Counted from the stretch's first letter, positions 1-8,961 are shown. The stretch: 64,000 bases of DNA from Acetobacter estunensis (GCF_011516945.1 NZ_WOTH01000012.1:1-64000); one strand, 5' to 3'. Notes: generated by a model from the sequence alone, not told the origin. A program made the numbers and translations.

Positions 1-119
1 AACAATCAGAGACCATTCTTCGTCGCTGATATCAGACGGATATGGTTTGCGTGCAGTATTCATCCATCTGTTCTGCAACACTCACGCCAGAAAGTACATA
101 ACACCCTCTAGGTCAGAGT

Positions 120-266
120 ATGACAGTCTGTCAGGCCACTACGCTGCTGAACAATGTTGTGGCTTCCATTCACTCCGCTGTGACATTGAATGGCTGTGGC
201 AAGGTGACGGCAATGAACACGATTACCTTCCCGCCTTCCGCTGGCGGTGGCGGCTTCGGTTCCTGA
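120..266 (+). CDS. Candidate exported-peptide precursor, 48 residues
   Basis: I do not recognise this peptide. The frame opens at an ATG preceded by AGG with a 7-base gap and ends at a TGA just before a strong hairpin. It is neutral to slightly hydrophobic, with cysteines at residues 4 and 26, a Val/Ala/Leu-rich middle (residues 9-23) and a C-terminus of PPSAGGGGFGS. It lies directly upstream of an HlyD adaptor and a C39-peptidase ABC exporter, an arrangement typical of peptide export loci in which an abundant precursor transcript ends at a terminator before the transporter genes. C39 enzymes normally cut after a Gly-Gly that ends an N-terminal leader. Here the only Gly run is at residues 42-45, so classical processing would release just a few residues. 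It could instead be exported uncut, or be cut elsewhere. The role is inferred from context only. Confidence 0.5.
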   Translation: MTVCQATTLLNNVVASIHSAVTLNGCGKVTAMNTITFPPSAGGGGFGS

Positions 267-283
267 TTTTTTATCAGAATCGG

Positions 284-321
284 CCCGCGCAGCCTTCGGG
301 ATGCGCGGGTGTTCCGTTTTT
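284..321 (+). terminator. Hairpin terminator or attenuator between peptide gene and exporter
   Basis: A perfect 8-bp stem, CCCGCGCA (284-291) with TGCGCGGG (302-309), encloses a 10-base loop and is followed within a few bases by a run of T (316-321). It sits 18 bases after the peptide stop codon and about 70 bases before the HlyD gene. It could give an abundant short peptide mRNA with partial read-through into the transporter genes. Confidence 0.7.
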
Positions 322-388
322 CTTTATTATTGGACACTAACCCTGTAAGGGCACGTTTTCCGCACCTCATGGGGTTTGCTCGGTCGTA

Positions 389-1702
389 ATGTCATCTCTT
401 TACCGTCAGGAAGCGCTGGACGCTCGTCGGCAGGCCTGGCTGGGACAGGTGCAGGCGACCCAGTCTCTTTCGATCAGAGTGATCGCGTGGGTTACGCTGA
501 TCCTCGTCCTCCTCACCGTTGTTTATCTCCGATTCGGCATCTACACCCGGCGCGTGCACGCCACGGGACTGATGCTGCCGCCCACTGGCCTTATCACCAT
601 CGATGCGACCGCCGCTGGAATCATCAGTCGGCGCACAGCGGAAGAAGGGCTCCACGTTCACAAGGGCCAACCGCTTTTCGTGATCGACCTTGAGGCGCGC
701 ACATTGGCGGGCGCCACGCAGGAACAGGTGCTTGCCCAACTCCATCGTCAGAAAGAATTGCTGGAACGCCAGAAGGAAATCCGCATCGCGGACGCTCCGG
801 TGGAAAAGCAGTCACTGGTCAATCAGATCCGCAATCTCGATCAGCAGCATCGCCTGACGGCTCTGCAGCTTTCTCACGATGCGCAGGTTCTTCCCGTCGT
901 GGAAGCGGCCGTCAACCGTATGCGCAACGCCCAGAGCGCCCACCTCGTGACGGAGACGCAGTTCCAGAGCCAGCTCTACACCTACGCTCAACTGCTGAGC
1001 AGTCACGCGCAGTTTCTGCAGAATTACACAGATACCGAAGGCAAGATCGCGGACAACACATCCAAGCTCATGCGCTATGACCGTCAGACGGCGCACGATA
1101 TCAACGAACTGGATCGGCAGATTTCCGACGTCGATAAGCAGATCGACGAGAGCGAAAGCCACCGCGAAATCGTCATCACCGCGCCGGAAGATGGCGTTCT
1201 GACCGCTGTGCGCGGCAATCTGGGGCAGCAGGTGTCCACCGGCGCACCGCTTGTCACGCTGCTGCCCACCGGTCGCACGCTGGACGCGGAACTCTATGTC
1301 AGCAGCGCTTCCATCGGCTTTTTGCGTGAAGGCGAGCCGGTTCTTCTGCGTTACGCCGCCTTTCCCTACCAGCGTTTCGGTCTTGCCCGTGGGCATGTGA
1401 TCGAGATTACACGCGCGCCCCTCACCGCCACGGACCCAACGCAGGCGTCCCAGCAGGCAAATGGGCAGGGAAGCCGCGACAAGAAAGACGGAGGCGGTGG
1501 CAACGACATCTACCGTATCCGCGTGAAGCCGGATCTCCCCTATATGATGGCGTATGGGGTGAAGAAACCGCTGGAGGCCGGCATGGCGGTCGAGGCGGAT
1601 ATCGCCATCGATTCCCGTCGACTCTATCAATGGATACTGGACCCTGTGATCAGCATGCATGACAGTCTGACGAACGTCAGCAGCGGGATTACGGGCCAAT
1701 GA
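389..1702 (+). CDS. HlyD-family periplasmic adaptor of a peptide exporter
   Basis: This is a 437-residue membrane fusion protein that would link the inner-membrane ABC exporter encoded next to the outer membrane or periplasm. A short cytoplasmic N-terminus is followed by one membrane segment (about residues 29-50). A first lipoyl-like half lies near residues 68-100 (pattern GxHVxKGQPL), then a long Gln/Glu/Arg-rich helical hairpin (about 105-260). A second lipoyl half follows near 265-300 (TAPEDGVL, GQQV), then a beta-barrel region. This order matches bacteriocin-type HlyD proteins. A Gly/Lys/Asp-rich insert (GGGGND) lies near residue 370. The stop overlaps the ATG of the transporter by ATGA, so the two are translationally coupled. 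The ATG at 389 has only a weak ribosome binding site, which fits coupling to upstream read-through. Confidence 0.85.
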   Translation: MSSLYRQEALDARRQAWLGQVQATQSLSIRVIAWVTLILVLLTVVYLRFGIYTRRVHATGLMLPPTGLITIDATAAGIISRRTAEEGLHVHKGQPLFVIDLEARTLAGATQEQVLAQLHRQKELLERQKEIRIADAPVEKQSLVNQIRNLDQQHRLTALQLSHDAQVLPVVEAAVNRMRNAQSAHLVTETQFQSQLYTYAQLLSSHAQFLQNYTDTEGKIADNTSKLMRYDRQTAHDINELDRQISDVDKQIDESESHREIVITAPEDGVLTAVRGNLGQQVSTGAPLVTLLPTGRTLDAELYVSSASIGFLREGEPVLLRYAAFPYQRFGLARGHVIEITRAPLTATDPTQASQQANGQGSRDKKDGGGGNDIYRIRVKPDLPYMMAYGVKKPLEAGMAVEADIAIDSRRLYQWILDPVISMHDSLTNVSSGITGQ

Positions 1703-3972
1703 AGAATCCGTTCGCGGCGCTCCAGTTCGGTTTCGGCAAGCGCGTTCCAGTTATTTTGCAGGTTGAGGCTGCCGAGTGCGGACTGGCCTGCATCGCCATG
1801 GTCATGGGCTATTACGGCCACCGGATCGACCTCGCGACCATGCGCCGCCGCTACTCCGTCTCCATTCAGGGTGTGACGCTGCGCAGTCTGGTGCAGATCG
1901 CGGACCAACTCGGCTTTTCCACCCGCGCCGTGCGGCTGGAACTGGAAGATCTGACCAACCTTCGCAAGCCCTGCATCCTTCACTGGGGCATGAACCACTT
2001 TGTGGTGCTGGTGGACGTCAAGGGCGACAAGGTCATTATCAATGACCCGGGCGTGGGGCGCCGGACACTCTCCATGGAGGAGGTGTCGCGCGAGTTCACC
2101 GGTGTTGCGCTGGAAATCACCCCCAATGAGGGATTCGAGCGCAAGGACGAGCGCGAGACCATTCGCCTGCGCGATCTGTTCCGCCATGTGGTGGGCCTGC
2201 GCGGCGCGCTGATGGGGCTGTTCTTCCTTTCGCTGGGGCTGGAAGTCATTGCGCTGATGTCGCCGATGGTCTCGCAGGTCGTGATCGATGAGGTGATCGT
2301 CACCGCCGACCACGATTTGCTCAAGACCATCACCTTCGGGCTGGCGTTGCTGCTGCTGCTCCAGATGTTCATTGGCTCCGTGCGGACCTGGGCTGTGACG
2401 CTGTTCAGCACGCGCGTCGGGCTGGAGTGGAGCACCAGCCTGTTCGACCATCTCACGCGCCTGCCGCTGGACTATTTCGCCAAGCGGCATGTGGGTGATG
2501 TACTCTCGCGTTTCGGTTCGCTCGGCTCCATCCAGCAGGCGATGACGACCGACATGGTGCAGACCGTCATGGACGGCATCATGGGCGTGGGCATGGGCAT
2601 CATGCTCTTCGTCTATGGCGGCTGGCTCGGTCTTGTGGCGTGCGTGGCGTTGTTCCTCGACATTTTGCTACGGCTGGTGACGTACAGTACTTACCGCGAA
2701 GCGTCGGAGGAGCAGATCGTCGTCAGCGCCAAGCAGCAGAGTCATTTCATCGAGACGCTGCGCGGCATGGCGAGCGTCAAGCTGCTGGGTCTGCGTGAGC
2801 GCCGCCGTTCGACGTGGCTCAACATCGTCATCGACAGCATCAATATTAAGCTACGCCTGCAACGGTTCGATCTGATCTATGGCCGTCTGGGTGATTTCAT
2901 CTTCGGGGCCGATCGTCTCATCATGATGGTGCTGGGCGCGACGCAGGTGATGGATGGCTCCATGTCGGTCGGTATGCTGGTGGCGTTCCTGTCCTACAAG
3001 GATCAGTTTGCCGGGCGCGTCGGATCGCTGGTCAGCACCGGATTCAAACTGCGGATGCTCAACATCCAGAGCGATCGTCTGGCCGATATCGTCATGACCG
3101 AGCCTGAGCCGATCTCGCCCGGAATCGTGCATGAGGCACACGGCACGCCGGCGGGACTGGCCTGCCGTGGCGTGTCGGTGCGCTATGCCGCGCAGGAGCC
3201 ATGGATTTTCCGCAATCTGGACCTCGATGTACCGGCTGGCAGCAGTGTCGCCATCGTGGGGCCGTCGGGCTGCGGCAAGACGACGCTGCTCAAATCCATG
3301 ATGGGGCTGCATCCGCTCGATGACGGCAATATCTACATGGATGGCATCGACATCGCTGTGATGTCGCTGGAAGCCTACCGCGAGCGGATTGCGGGCGTGT
3401 TGCAGGATGACGGCCTGTTTTCCGGTTCCATTGCGGACAATATCAGCGGTTTTTCCGATCATCCCGATCAGGCGCTGATCGAGCAGTGCGCACAGCGTGC
3501 CGCTATTTTCGATGACATCAAGCGCATGCCCATGGGCTTCGAGACGCTGGTGGGCGACATGGGTGATGCGCTTTCGGGCGGTCAGAAGCAGCGCGTGATT
3601 CTTGCCCGTGCGCTCTACAAGCAGCCGCAAATCCTGTTTCTCGATGAGGCGACCAGCCATCTGGATGAATACACGGAATCGCTCGTGGCTCAGTCGCTGC
3701 GGGACATGAACGTGACGCGTGTGATGGTGGCGCATCGCCCGGCCACGATTGCGCATGCGGACTACATCTATTCGTTTGAGAAGGGCGGCGAACTGGTGCT
3801 GCGCAAGGCACCTCCTCAGCCGGTAGCGCCTGCACCCGCACCCGCACCCGCACCCGCACCCGCACCAGCGGCGGCTCCGGAAACACCGCCCACCGCCTCT
3901 CCGGCGGCGGGGACGGGCACGTATGGCATGACCTACGGCTTCGGCGGCGGCTGGCCCAACACATCGCAGTAA
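1699..3972 (+). CDS. C39-peptidase ABC exporter with Ala-Pro tail
   Basis: This 757-residue protein should cut and export a peptide across the inner membrane using ATP. The N-terminal C39 domain keeps its catalytic set: Gln21, Cys27 (within EAAECG), His100 (GMNHF) and Asp116 (INDPG). A transmembrane region with about six helices follows (about residues 165-450). The ATPase domain has Walker A GPSGCGKTT at 521-529, the signature LSGGQ at 625-629, Walker B ILFLDEA at 645-651, and an H-loop histidine in VAHRPAT. The protein then extends past the usual end with an Ala-Pro repeat and a Gly/Tyr-rich tail (YGFGGGWP). The tail is unusual and faintly echoes the Gly-rich end of the upstream peptide. 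It forms an operon with the HlyD gene. Its substrate is unknown; the 48-residue peptide is the best local candidate. Confidence 0.9.
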   Translation: MKNPFAALQFGFGKRVPVILQVEAAECGLACIAMVMGYYGHRIDLATMRRRYSVSIQGVTLRSLVQIADQLGFSTRAVRLELEDLTNLRKPCILHWGMNHFVVLVDVKGDKVIINDPGVGRRTLSMEEVSREFTGVALEITPNEGFERKDERETIRLRDLFRHVVGLRGALMGLFFLSLGLEVIALMSPMVSQVVIDEVIVTADHDLLKTITFGLALLLLLQMFIGSVRTWAVTLFSTRVGLEWSTSLFDHLTRLPLDYFAKRHVGDVLSRFGSLGSIQQAMTTDMVQTVMDGIMGVGMGIMLFVYGGWLGLVACVALFLDILLRLVTYSTYREASEEQIVVSAKQQSHFIETLRGMASVKLLGLRERRRSTWLNIVIDSINIKLRLQRFDLIYGRLGDFIFGADRLIMMVLGATQVMDGSMSVGMLVAFLSYKDQFAGRVGSLVSTGFKLRMLNIQSDRLADIVMTEPEPISPGIVHEAHGTPAGLACRGVSVRYAAQEPWIFRNLDLDVPAGSSVAIVGPSGCGKTTLLKSMMGLHPLDDGNIYMDGIDIAVMSLEAYRERIAGVLQDDGLFSGSIADNISGFSDHPDQALIEQCAQRAAIFDDIKRMPMGFETLVGDMGDALSGGQKQRVILARALYKQPQILFLDEATSHLDEYTESLVAQSLRDMNVTRVMVAHRPATIAHADYIYSFEKGGELVLRKAPPQPVAPAPAPAPAPAPAPAAAPETPPTASPAAGTGTYGMTYGFGGGWPNTSQ
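3832..3867 (+). repeat. Six-base tandem repeat coding Ala-Pro
   Basis: Five copies of GCACCC and one GCACCA run in frame in the 3' end of the exporter gene and encode an Ala-Pro rod. The perfect nucleotide repetition makes the tract prone to slippage in units of two residues without loss of frame. Confidence 0.9.
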
Positions 3973-4059
3973 AGCCGGGCTTAAATCGACAGGACGTGTC
4001 TGCCAGCCACTGACGGCATTGGGTGCGTTCGCTGCGTTGCGGTATGACACTTTTCTCGC

Positions 4060-5220
4060 ATGCAGAGTGGGAAGAGTTCATTGCGGTTCGTGCACACGTC
4101 CGACTGGCAGATTGGCAAGACCTTTGGCTTTGCCGACGATGAAGTACTCAATGCGCTCCAGAACGAGCGGCTTGAGGTTATTCTCCGCCTTGGCCGTCTG
4201 GCCCGCGCGCAGGGCGCGTCCGACGTGCTGGTGGCGGGCGACGTGTACGACCATGAAAGCCCGTCCGACCGCACGTTGCGTCAGCCGCTGGAGCGGATGC
4301 GCCAGTTTCCGGACCTGCGCTGGCACCTGATTCCGGGCAACCATGACGCACATCTGCCCAATGGTGTCTGGTCGCGCGTTCTTCGCGCTGGCCTGCCGGA
4401 TAACGTGTGCGCGCATCTGGACGCGGCGCCCGTGCCGATGACGCCCGACGGGCAGACATGGCTTTTGCCCGCAGTGCTGAATCGCCGTCACACGATGGGG
4501 GATCCGACCGAATGGATGGACGCCGCCACAACGCCGGAAGGTGCGATTCGCATCGGTCTGGCGCACGGTTCCGTCCGCTCCTTTGGCAGCGACGAGAGCG
4601 CGCAACACAATCTGATCGCCATCGATCGCTCCGCCCGCGCCGGACTGGCCTATCTGGCCATGGGCGACTGGCACGGATTCAACAGGATCGGTGAGCGCTG
4701 CGTCTATTCCGGCACGCCCGAATGTGACGGCTTCGATCTCGGTGGGGAGGGGGGCGGTCACGCGCTGGTGGTGAGCGTGGATGCTCCAGACGCTGTGCCG
4801 GATATGGATGTGCACCGCACGGGACGCTTTTTCTGGTGCGAGATGAAAGCTATCGTGACCACGCGCGAGACGATTGACGATCTGGAAAACCGTCTGCGCG
4901 CAGTGCATCCGGAAGATCCGAGCTGCGTGCTGGTGAAATTGACGGCCGAAGGTGCCCTCACGCTTGACGATATGACAGCGTTCGAGGACCGGATCCTTGG
5001 TTCCGTGGCATCGGCCCTGCGCTGTTTGCGCGTGGAGAAGCTGCCGGAACTGGTGACATCGGCTGATGACCTCATGCTCTTTGATGAATCCGGTGTGGTC
5101 AGTCAGGCGGCGGCGCGTTTGCAGGAACTGGCAGCCGCACCGGGAGAGGAACAGGCGCATGCGGCAGCTGCGCTTCAGCGACTGGCCGTGCTGTGGCGCA
5201 GCGAGAGGGGGGCGGCATGA
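4060..5220 (+). CDS. SbcD/YhaO-like DNA repair metallophosphoesterase
   Basis: This 386-residue protein belongs to the Mre11/SbcD family of calcineurin-like phosphoesterases, which act on DNA ends with an SMC-like ATPase partner. Metal-site motifs are in order: HTSDWQ (Asp15), AGD (Asp61), GNHD (93-96), AHGS and GDWH. The first motif reads Asp-Trp-Gln where classical Mre11 has Asp-x-His. The C-terminal third should hold the capping and partner-binding region. ATG 4060 has no ribosome binding site, whereas TTG 4081 (in frame) follows GGGAAGAG, so translation may start at 4081 with LRFVHTSDWQ. The stop overlaps the ATG of the partner ATPase, so the pair is coupled. The set resembles the YhaO/YhaN pair more than E. 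coli SbcDC, because the partner is shorter. Confidence 0.85.
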   Translation: MQSGKSSLRFVHTSDWQIGKTFGFADDEVLNALQNERLEVILRLGRLARAQGASDVLVAGDVYDHESPSDRTLRQPLERMRQFPDLRWHLIPGNHDAHLPNGVWSRVLRAGLPDNVCAHLDAAPVPMTPDGQTWLLPAVLNRRHTMGDPTEWMDAATTPEGAIRIGLAHGSVRSFGSDESAQHNLIAIDRSARAGLAYLAMGDWHGFNRIGERCVYSGTPECDGFDLGGEGGGHALVVSVDAPDAVPDMDVHRTGRFFWCEMKAIVTTRETIDDLENRLRAVHPEDPSCVLVKLTAEGALTLDDMTAFEDRILGSVASALRCLRVEKLPELVTSADDLMLFDESGVVSQAAARLQELAAAPGEEQAHAAAALQRLAVLWRSERGAA

Positions 5221-7898
5221 GCGGCATGATCCTCACCAGCTTCGAGGTGGAGCAGGTCCGGCGCTTTGGCGCGTGTCACCGGCTGGACGGGCTGGGACCG
5301 GGACTGAACCTGCTGGCTGCGCCCAATGAGGCGGGCAAGTCCACCCTGCTGGCGGCTCTCCGGGCGTTGTTTCTGCTGCGGTTCGGATCGAAAACGCAGG
5401 CCATTCGTGATCTTGCGCCACGCGATGGGGGCAGTCCGCGTATCCGTGCCGAGTTCACGTTGGGGAACGCGGCATACTGTTTTGAAAAACGCTTTCTGAC
5501 GAAGGCCTTTGCGCGTTTGAATGGCGAAGGACGTACGTTGGAAGGCGATGACGCGGAAGCCCAAATCAACGATCTGCTCGGGCTGGATGCGGCCAAGCGC
5601 GGCGAGGTGGAAGGGCTGTTGTCCACTTTGTGGGTGGGGCAGACACAAAGTTTCACGCCGCCCGAACTTTCTGACACTGCACATCGCACCATTCAGTCCT
5701 GTCTTGCCACCGATCTGGACGAGATCACGGGTGGTGCGGAGGCGGGACGCATCCTCGTGCGTGTCAGAAGCGATCTGGCGGAACTGGTCGATGGACGCCG
5801 CAAACCCAAGGGACGCTACGCGGACGCGATCGAAGGCGAGGACGCTGCTATCCAGCGCCTGCGGGATCTGGAAAACCGACGTGCGATGCTGGAACACGAC
5901 ATTGCCGATCTGGACCAGTGCTCCCGCCTTCTGACCAAGGAAGCGGACCCGGCCCGGCAGCAGAGGGATCAGTCTGAACTGGAAAAGGCCCGTGCCCAGC
6001 GCGATGCGCTGATGCGCTTTGCCACCCGTGTGGCGGAGGGGAAGGCCGCGGTGCAGGAAGCGCAGCGTCTGGCGCAGCGGTGGCGTGATGAGCGCGCGCG
6101 TCGGCTGGAGCGTCGCGCGACGCTGACGGCTCTCGGTCATCGGCGGGACGAAGTGGCGGAGGCCGAACGGGCCGCGCAACTGCGTCTGACCCGCGCGGAG
6201 AGCGTGCTCGCGGAAAAGCGGACGCAACTGGCGCAGGCGGAAGAGAAGCTGGCACAGGCCGCGCACGCCACCCGCACAGTGGAGCAGCAGGTCGAACGGC
6301 TTCGCCTGCGTGAGCAGCGTGACGATGTGAAGCGCAGGCTGGAGCGGCTGGAACGCCTGCGCGATCAGGTGGCGCAGACGCGCGCCGCGTTGGGCGCTAT
6401 CGCCGTGAACGAGGCGAAACTGCGCGAACTGACCGTGGCCGAACGCGCTGTGGAGACGGCGCAGGCCGCGTTGCAGGCTCAGGCCACGACTCTGGATGTG
6501 GCGCTGGACGCCGGGGCTTCCGCGCGCGTCACGCTCGATGGAAAGCCGCTGGTGGATGGACGGAGCAATCTGCTCGATCCGGCGGAGCTGCGTATCGAGG
6601 GGGTGGGCGTTTTTCGCATCGCGCCGGCTGTCGGAGATCGGGCCAAAGGACAGGCCGCGCTGGACCGGGCGCGTCATGCGTTCGAAGCCGCGCTGGCCAG
6701 CGTGAAATGCGCTGATATGGCGGAAGTTCACGCCACCATGGAGCGCCGTCGCCAGTTGGCCGTGACGTTGGGTGGCGCGGAAGAAGCCCTGAAGGGTGCC
6801 TGCGCGGAACCGGGGGCAGGCGCCGCGTCGGATGTCGAGAGTGCGCTGTCCCATCTGCGCGAACGGTTGGCGGCTTGCGATGCGGGCTTGACGGACGGCG
6901 TGGAAGAAGAGGGTCTGACAGCGGAGGCGGCGCAGGCCCAGCTTATGGACGCGCGCGCGGCCGCGTTGCAGACCGAGCAGGCCGTGGCGGCTGCGCGTCA
7001 GGCCGTGCTGGAACCCGATGGCGAGCATCGTCTGGCCGAGCGTCTGCTCACGGAGCGCCGCGCCGACAGCCGCACTGTGCGCGAACAGATGGAGCGTCTT
7101 GCGGCGGAAGACGAGATGGCGCGGGGCGAACTCCCCGATGCCGATCTGGATGAGCGGCTGGGCCGGGCGCAACAGACGCTGGAGCAGGCCGAGCGCGCTC
7201 TGGCACGACTGGATGAGCAGCGCCCCGATGGCAGCGAGGCGCTGCTGGATGCGTCCATACAGCGTCTGGAAGAGCGGATTTCCGGCAGTCGCCAGCGTCT
7301 GGCCGACTTGCAGCAACGTCGTGCCGCCTTGCTGGCCCGTGTGCAGGCGACGGAGGGCGAAGGTCTGGATGAAACCATTGACGCCACCCGCCGCGAGCGT
7401 GACCGGCATTGTTCCGCGCGGGAGGCGTGCGAGCGGGAGGTGGGCGCGCTCCGGCTTCTGGCGCGCACGCTGGAAGAGGCCGAACGGTCCGTGACGGAGC
7501 GCTATCTCGCGCCATTGACCCGTGCCGTGCAGCCGGCCATCGAAATGCTGTTCCCCCGTGCCGCGACGCGGTTCGGGACGGATTTCACGATTGAGGGGCT
7601 GGAACGCGGACGCGGCGAGGAGACGCTGGATTCGCTGTCCGATGGCACGCGCGAGCAGATTTCCGTTCTGGTGCGGCTGGGGCTGGCAGATCTTCTGCTC
7701 GCGCGAGGTCGTCCGGCGATGCTGGTGCTCGATGATGCGCTGTGTTTCTCGGATGCGGCAAGGCTGGAGACGATGTTCGACATTCTCGCGGAAGCGTCCC
7801 GACGGATGCAGATCATTGTCATGACCTGCCGCGCGGAAGCGTTCTCCGCTCTCTCGGCGCGAGAGTTGCGGCTGAGCGTTGCAGACATGCCAGCCTGA
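5217..7898 (+). CDS. SbcC/YhaN-like coiled-coil AAA ATPase
   Basis: This 893-residue partner of the preceding nuclease should form the ATP-driven, DNA-tethering arm. Walker A is PNEAGKST near residue 40. Between about residues 190 and 760 the sequence is dominated by Glu, Arg, Gln, Ala and Leu in heptad-like order, with a non-coiled island near 420-480, giving two long coiled-coil stretches. The C-terminal lobe carries the signature-like LSDGTREQ and Walker B MLVLDDAL, followed by a conserved tail. No zinc-hook CxxC is evident in the middle, unlike SbcC and Rad50. ATG 5217 is chosen because it overlaps the upstream stop by ATGA and follows GAGAGGGGGG; ATG 5226 is a second option. A role in DNA double-strand break or end repair is family knowledge, not shown here. 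Confidence 0.85.
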   Translation: MSGMILTSFEVEQVRRFGACHRLDGLGPGLNLLAAPNEAGKSTLLAALRALFLLRFGSKTQAIRDLAPRDGGSPRIRAEFTLGNAAYCFEKRFLTKAFARLNGEGRTLEGDDAEAQINDLLGLDAAKRGEVEGLLSTLWVGQTQSFTPPELSDTAHRTIQSCLATDLDEITGGAEAGRILVRVRSDLAELVDGRRKPKGRYADAIEGEDAAIQRLRDLENRRAMLEHDIADLDQCSRLLTKEADPARQQRDQSELEKARAQRDALMRFATRVAEGKAAVQEAQRLAQRWRDERARRLERRATLTALGHRRDEVAEAERAAQLRLTRAESVLAEKRTQLAQAEEKLAQAAHATRTVEQQVERLRLREQRDDVKRRLERLERLRDQVAQTRAALGAIAVNEAKLRELTVAERAVETAQAALQAQATTLDVALDAGASARVTLDGKPLVDGRSNLLDPAELRIEGVGVFRIAPAVGDRAKGQAALDRARHAFEAALASVKCADMAEVHATMERRRQLAVTLGGAEEALKGACAEPGAGAASDVESALSHLRERLAACDAGLTDGVEEEGLTAEAAQAQLMDARAAALQTEQAVAAARQAVLEPDGEHRLAERLLTERRADSRTVREQMERLAAEDEMARGELPDADLDERLGRAQQTLEQAERALARLDEQRPDGSEALLDASIQRLEERISGSRQRLADLQQRRAALLARVQATEGEGLDETIDATRRERDRHCSAREACEREVGALRLLARTLEEAERSVTERYLAPLTRAVQPAIEMLFPRAATRFGTDFTIEGLERGRGEETLDSLSDGTREQISVLVRLGLADLLLARGRPAMLVLDDALCFSDAARLETMFDILAEASRRMQIIVMTCRAEAFSALSARELRLSVADMPA

Positions 7899-7930
7899 GC
7901 AGGAATGGGCATCGGGTGTCGGCTGTGCGG

Positions 7931-7959
7931 ATGACACGGGGCGGCGACGTTGCTAGAAG
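7931..7959 (+). promoter_or_regulatory. Candidate housekeeping promoter for prs
   Basis: ATGACA (7931-7936) and TAGAAG (7954-7959) are separated by 17 bases and resemble -35 and -10 elements. They end 57 bases before the prs start, in the only gap between two divided transcription units. This is sequence resemblance only. Confidence 0.5.
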
Positions 7960-8016
7960 GCGCGCAACGCCCGGGCACCGGGCGGGTTCCGGGGCAGCTC
8001 ACGGGAATTTCGGCCG

Positions 8017-8949
8017 ATGAAGATCGTCGCTTGTAACAGCAACCTCCCCTTGGCCGAGGCCGTGGCAGCAGAGCTCGACATGTCGCTCTGCAATGTCTCG
8101 GTCCGCCGCTTTGCGGATATGGAGGTCTTTGTCGAGATCTTCGAGAATGTCCGGGGTGAGGACGTGTTCGTGGTGCAGAGCACCTGCACGCCCACCAATG
8201 ACAATCTGATGGAACTGCTGATCATGCTCGACGCGCTGCGTCGTGGGTCGGCCCGTCGCATTACCGCTGTCATGCCGTATTTCGGCTATGCCCGGCAGGA
8301 TCGCAAATCCGGTCCCCGCACGCCGATCAGCGCCAAACTGGTGGCCAATCTGCTGGTCGAGGCCGGGGCGGACCGCGTGCTGACGCTGGATCTGCACGCC
8401 ATGCAGATTCAGGGCTTTTTCGACATTCCTGTGGACAATCTTTATGCCGCGCCGCTGTTCGTGCGCGACATCAAGGAGCGTTACGGCGACCGCGACCTGA
8501 TGATCGTCTCGCCCGATGTGGGCGGCGTGGTTCGCGCGCGTCAGTTGGCCCAGCGCCTAAACACCGATCTGGCCATCATCGACAAGCGCCGTGAGCGCGC
8601 CGGCGTGTCCGAAGTCATGAACGTGATCGGTGACGTGAAGGGGCGCCACTGTCTTCTGGTGGATGACATCGTGGACAGCGGCGGGTCGCTGTGCAACGCG
8701 GCGCAGGCCATCGTGGACAATGGCGCGGCGTCTGTCGGTGCGTATGTCACGCACGGCGTGCTGACAGGGCGTGCGGTTGAGCGTATTGGCGAGTCTCCGA
8801 TTGAGATGCTGACGCTGACGAACAGCATCAAGGCGACCGAAGCGGTGGAAGCCGCGCACAATATCCGCCAGATCAGCATCGCGGGCCTGCTGGCGCGCGC
8901 CATGCGGGCCGTGTCGGACGAAAGCTCCGTCTCTTCGCTGTTCGACTGA
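8017..8949 (+). CDS. prs: Ribose-phosphate pyrophosphokinase
   Basis: This 310-residue enzyme makes phosphoribosyl pyrophosphate (PRPP) from ribose 5-phosphate and ATP in the cytoplasm, supplying purines, pyrimidines, histidine, tryptophan and NAD. Seen in sequence: the N-terminal half with the flexible-loop motif YARQDRKS, the catalytic stretch [11 protein letters not shown], and the PRPP-binding loop [10 protein letters not shown] near residues 210-220. Length and motif spacing match class I bacterial PRPP synthetases. The gene has its own candidate promoter and is followed 12 bases later by a histidine phosphatase gene, so the two may be co-transcribed. Confidence 0.96.
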   Translation: MKIVACNSNLPLAEAVAAELDMSLCNVSVRRFADMEVFVEIFENVRGEDVFVVQSTCTPTNDNLMELLIMLDALRRGSARRITAVMPYFGYARQDRKSGPRTPISAKLVANLLVEAGADRVLTLDLHAMQIQGFFDIPVDNLYAAPLFVRDIKERYGDRDLMIVSPDVGGVVRARQLAQRLNTDLAIIDKRRERAGVSEVMNVIGDVKGRHCLLVDDIVDSGGSLCNAAQAIVDNGAASVGAYVTHGVLTGRAVERIGESPIEMLTLTNSIKATEAVEAAHNIRQISIAGLLARAMRAVSDESSVSSLFD

Positions 8950-8961
8950 GGGAGAGACGCC

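Noticed and set aside
47-340. 97-codon frame at the left edge
   Set aside because: It runs through the terminator hairpin, has no ribosome binding site, and competes with the better-supported 48-codon peptide frame.
5175-7937. 920-codon minus-strand frame opposite the YhaN-like ATPase
   Set aside because: Arg/His/Gln-rich composition typical of the antisense of a GC-rich coding strand; the plus frame has clear ATPase motifs.
7968-7984. CGCCCG/CGGGCG hairpin before prs
   Set aside because: Short, with no T-run, and lies downstream of the candidate prs promoter; likely chance in GC-rich sequence.
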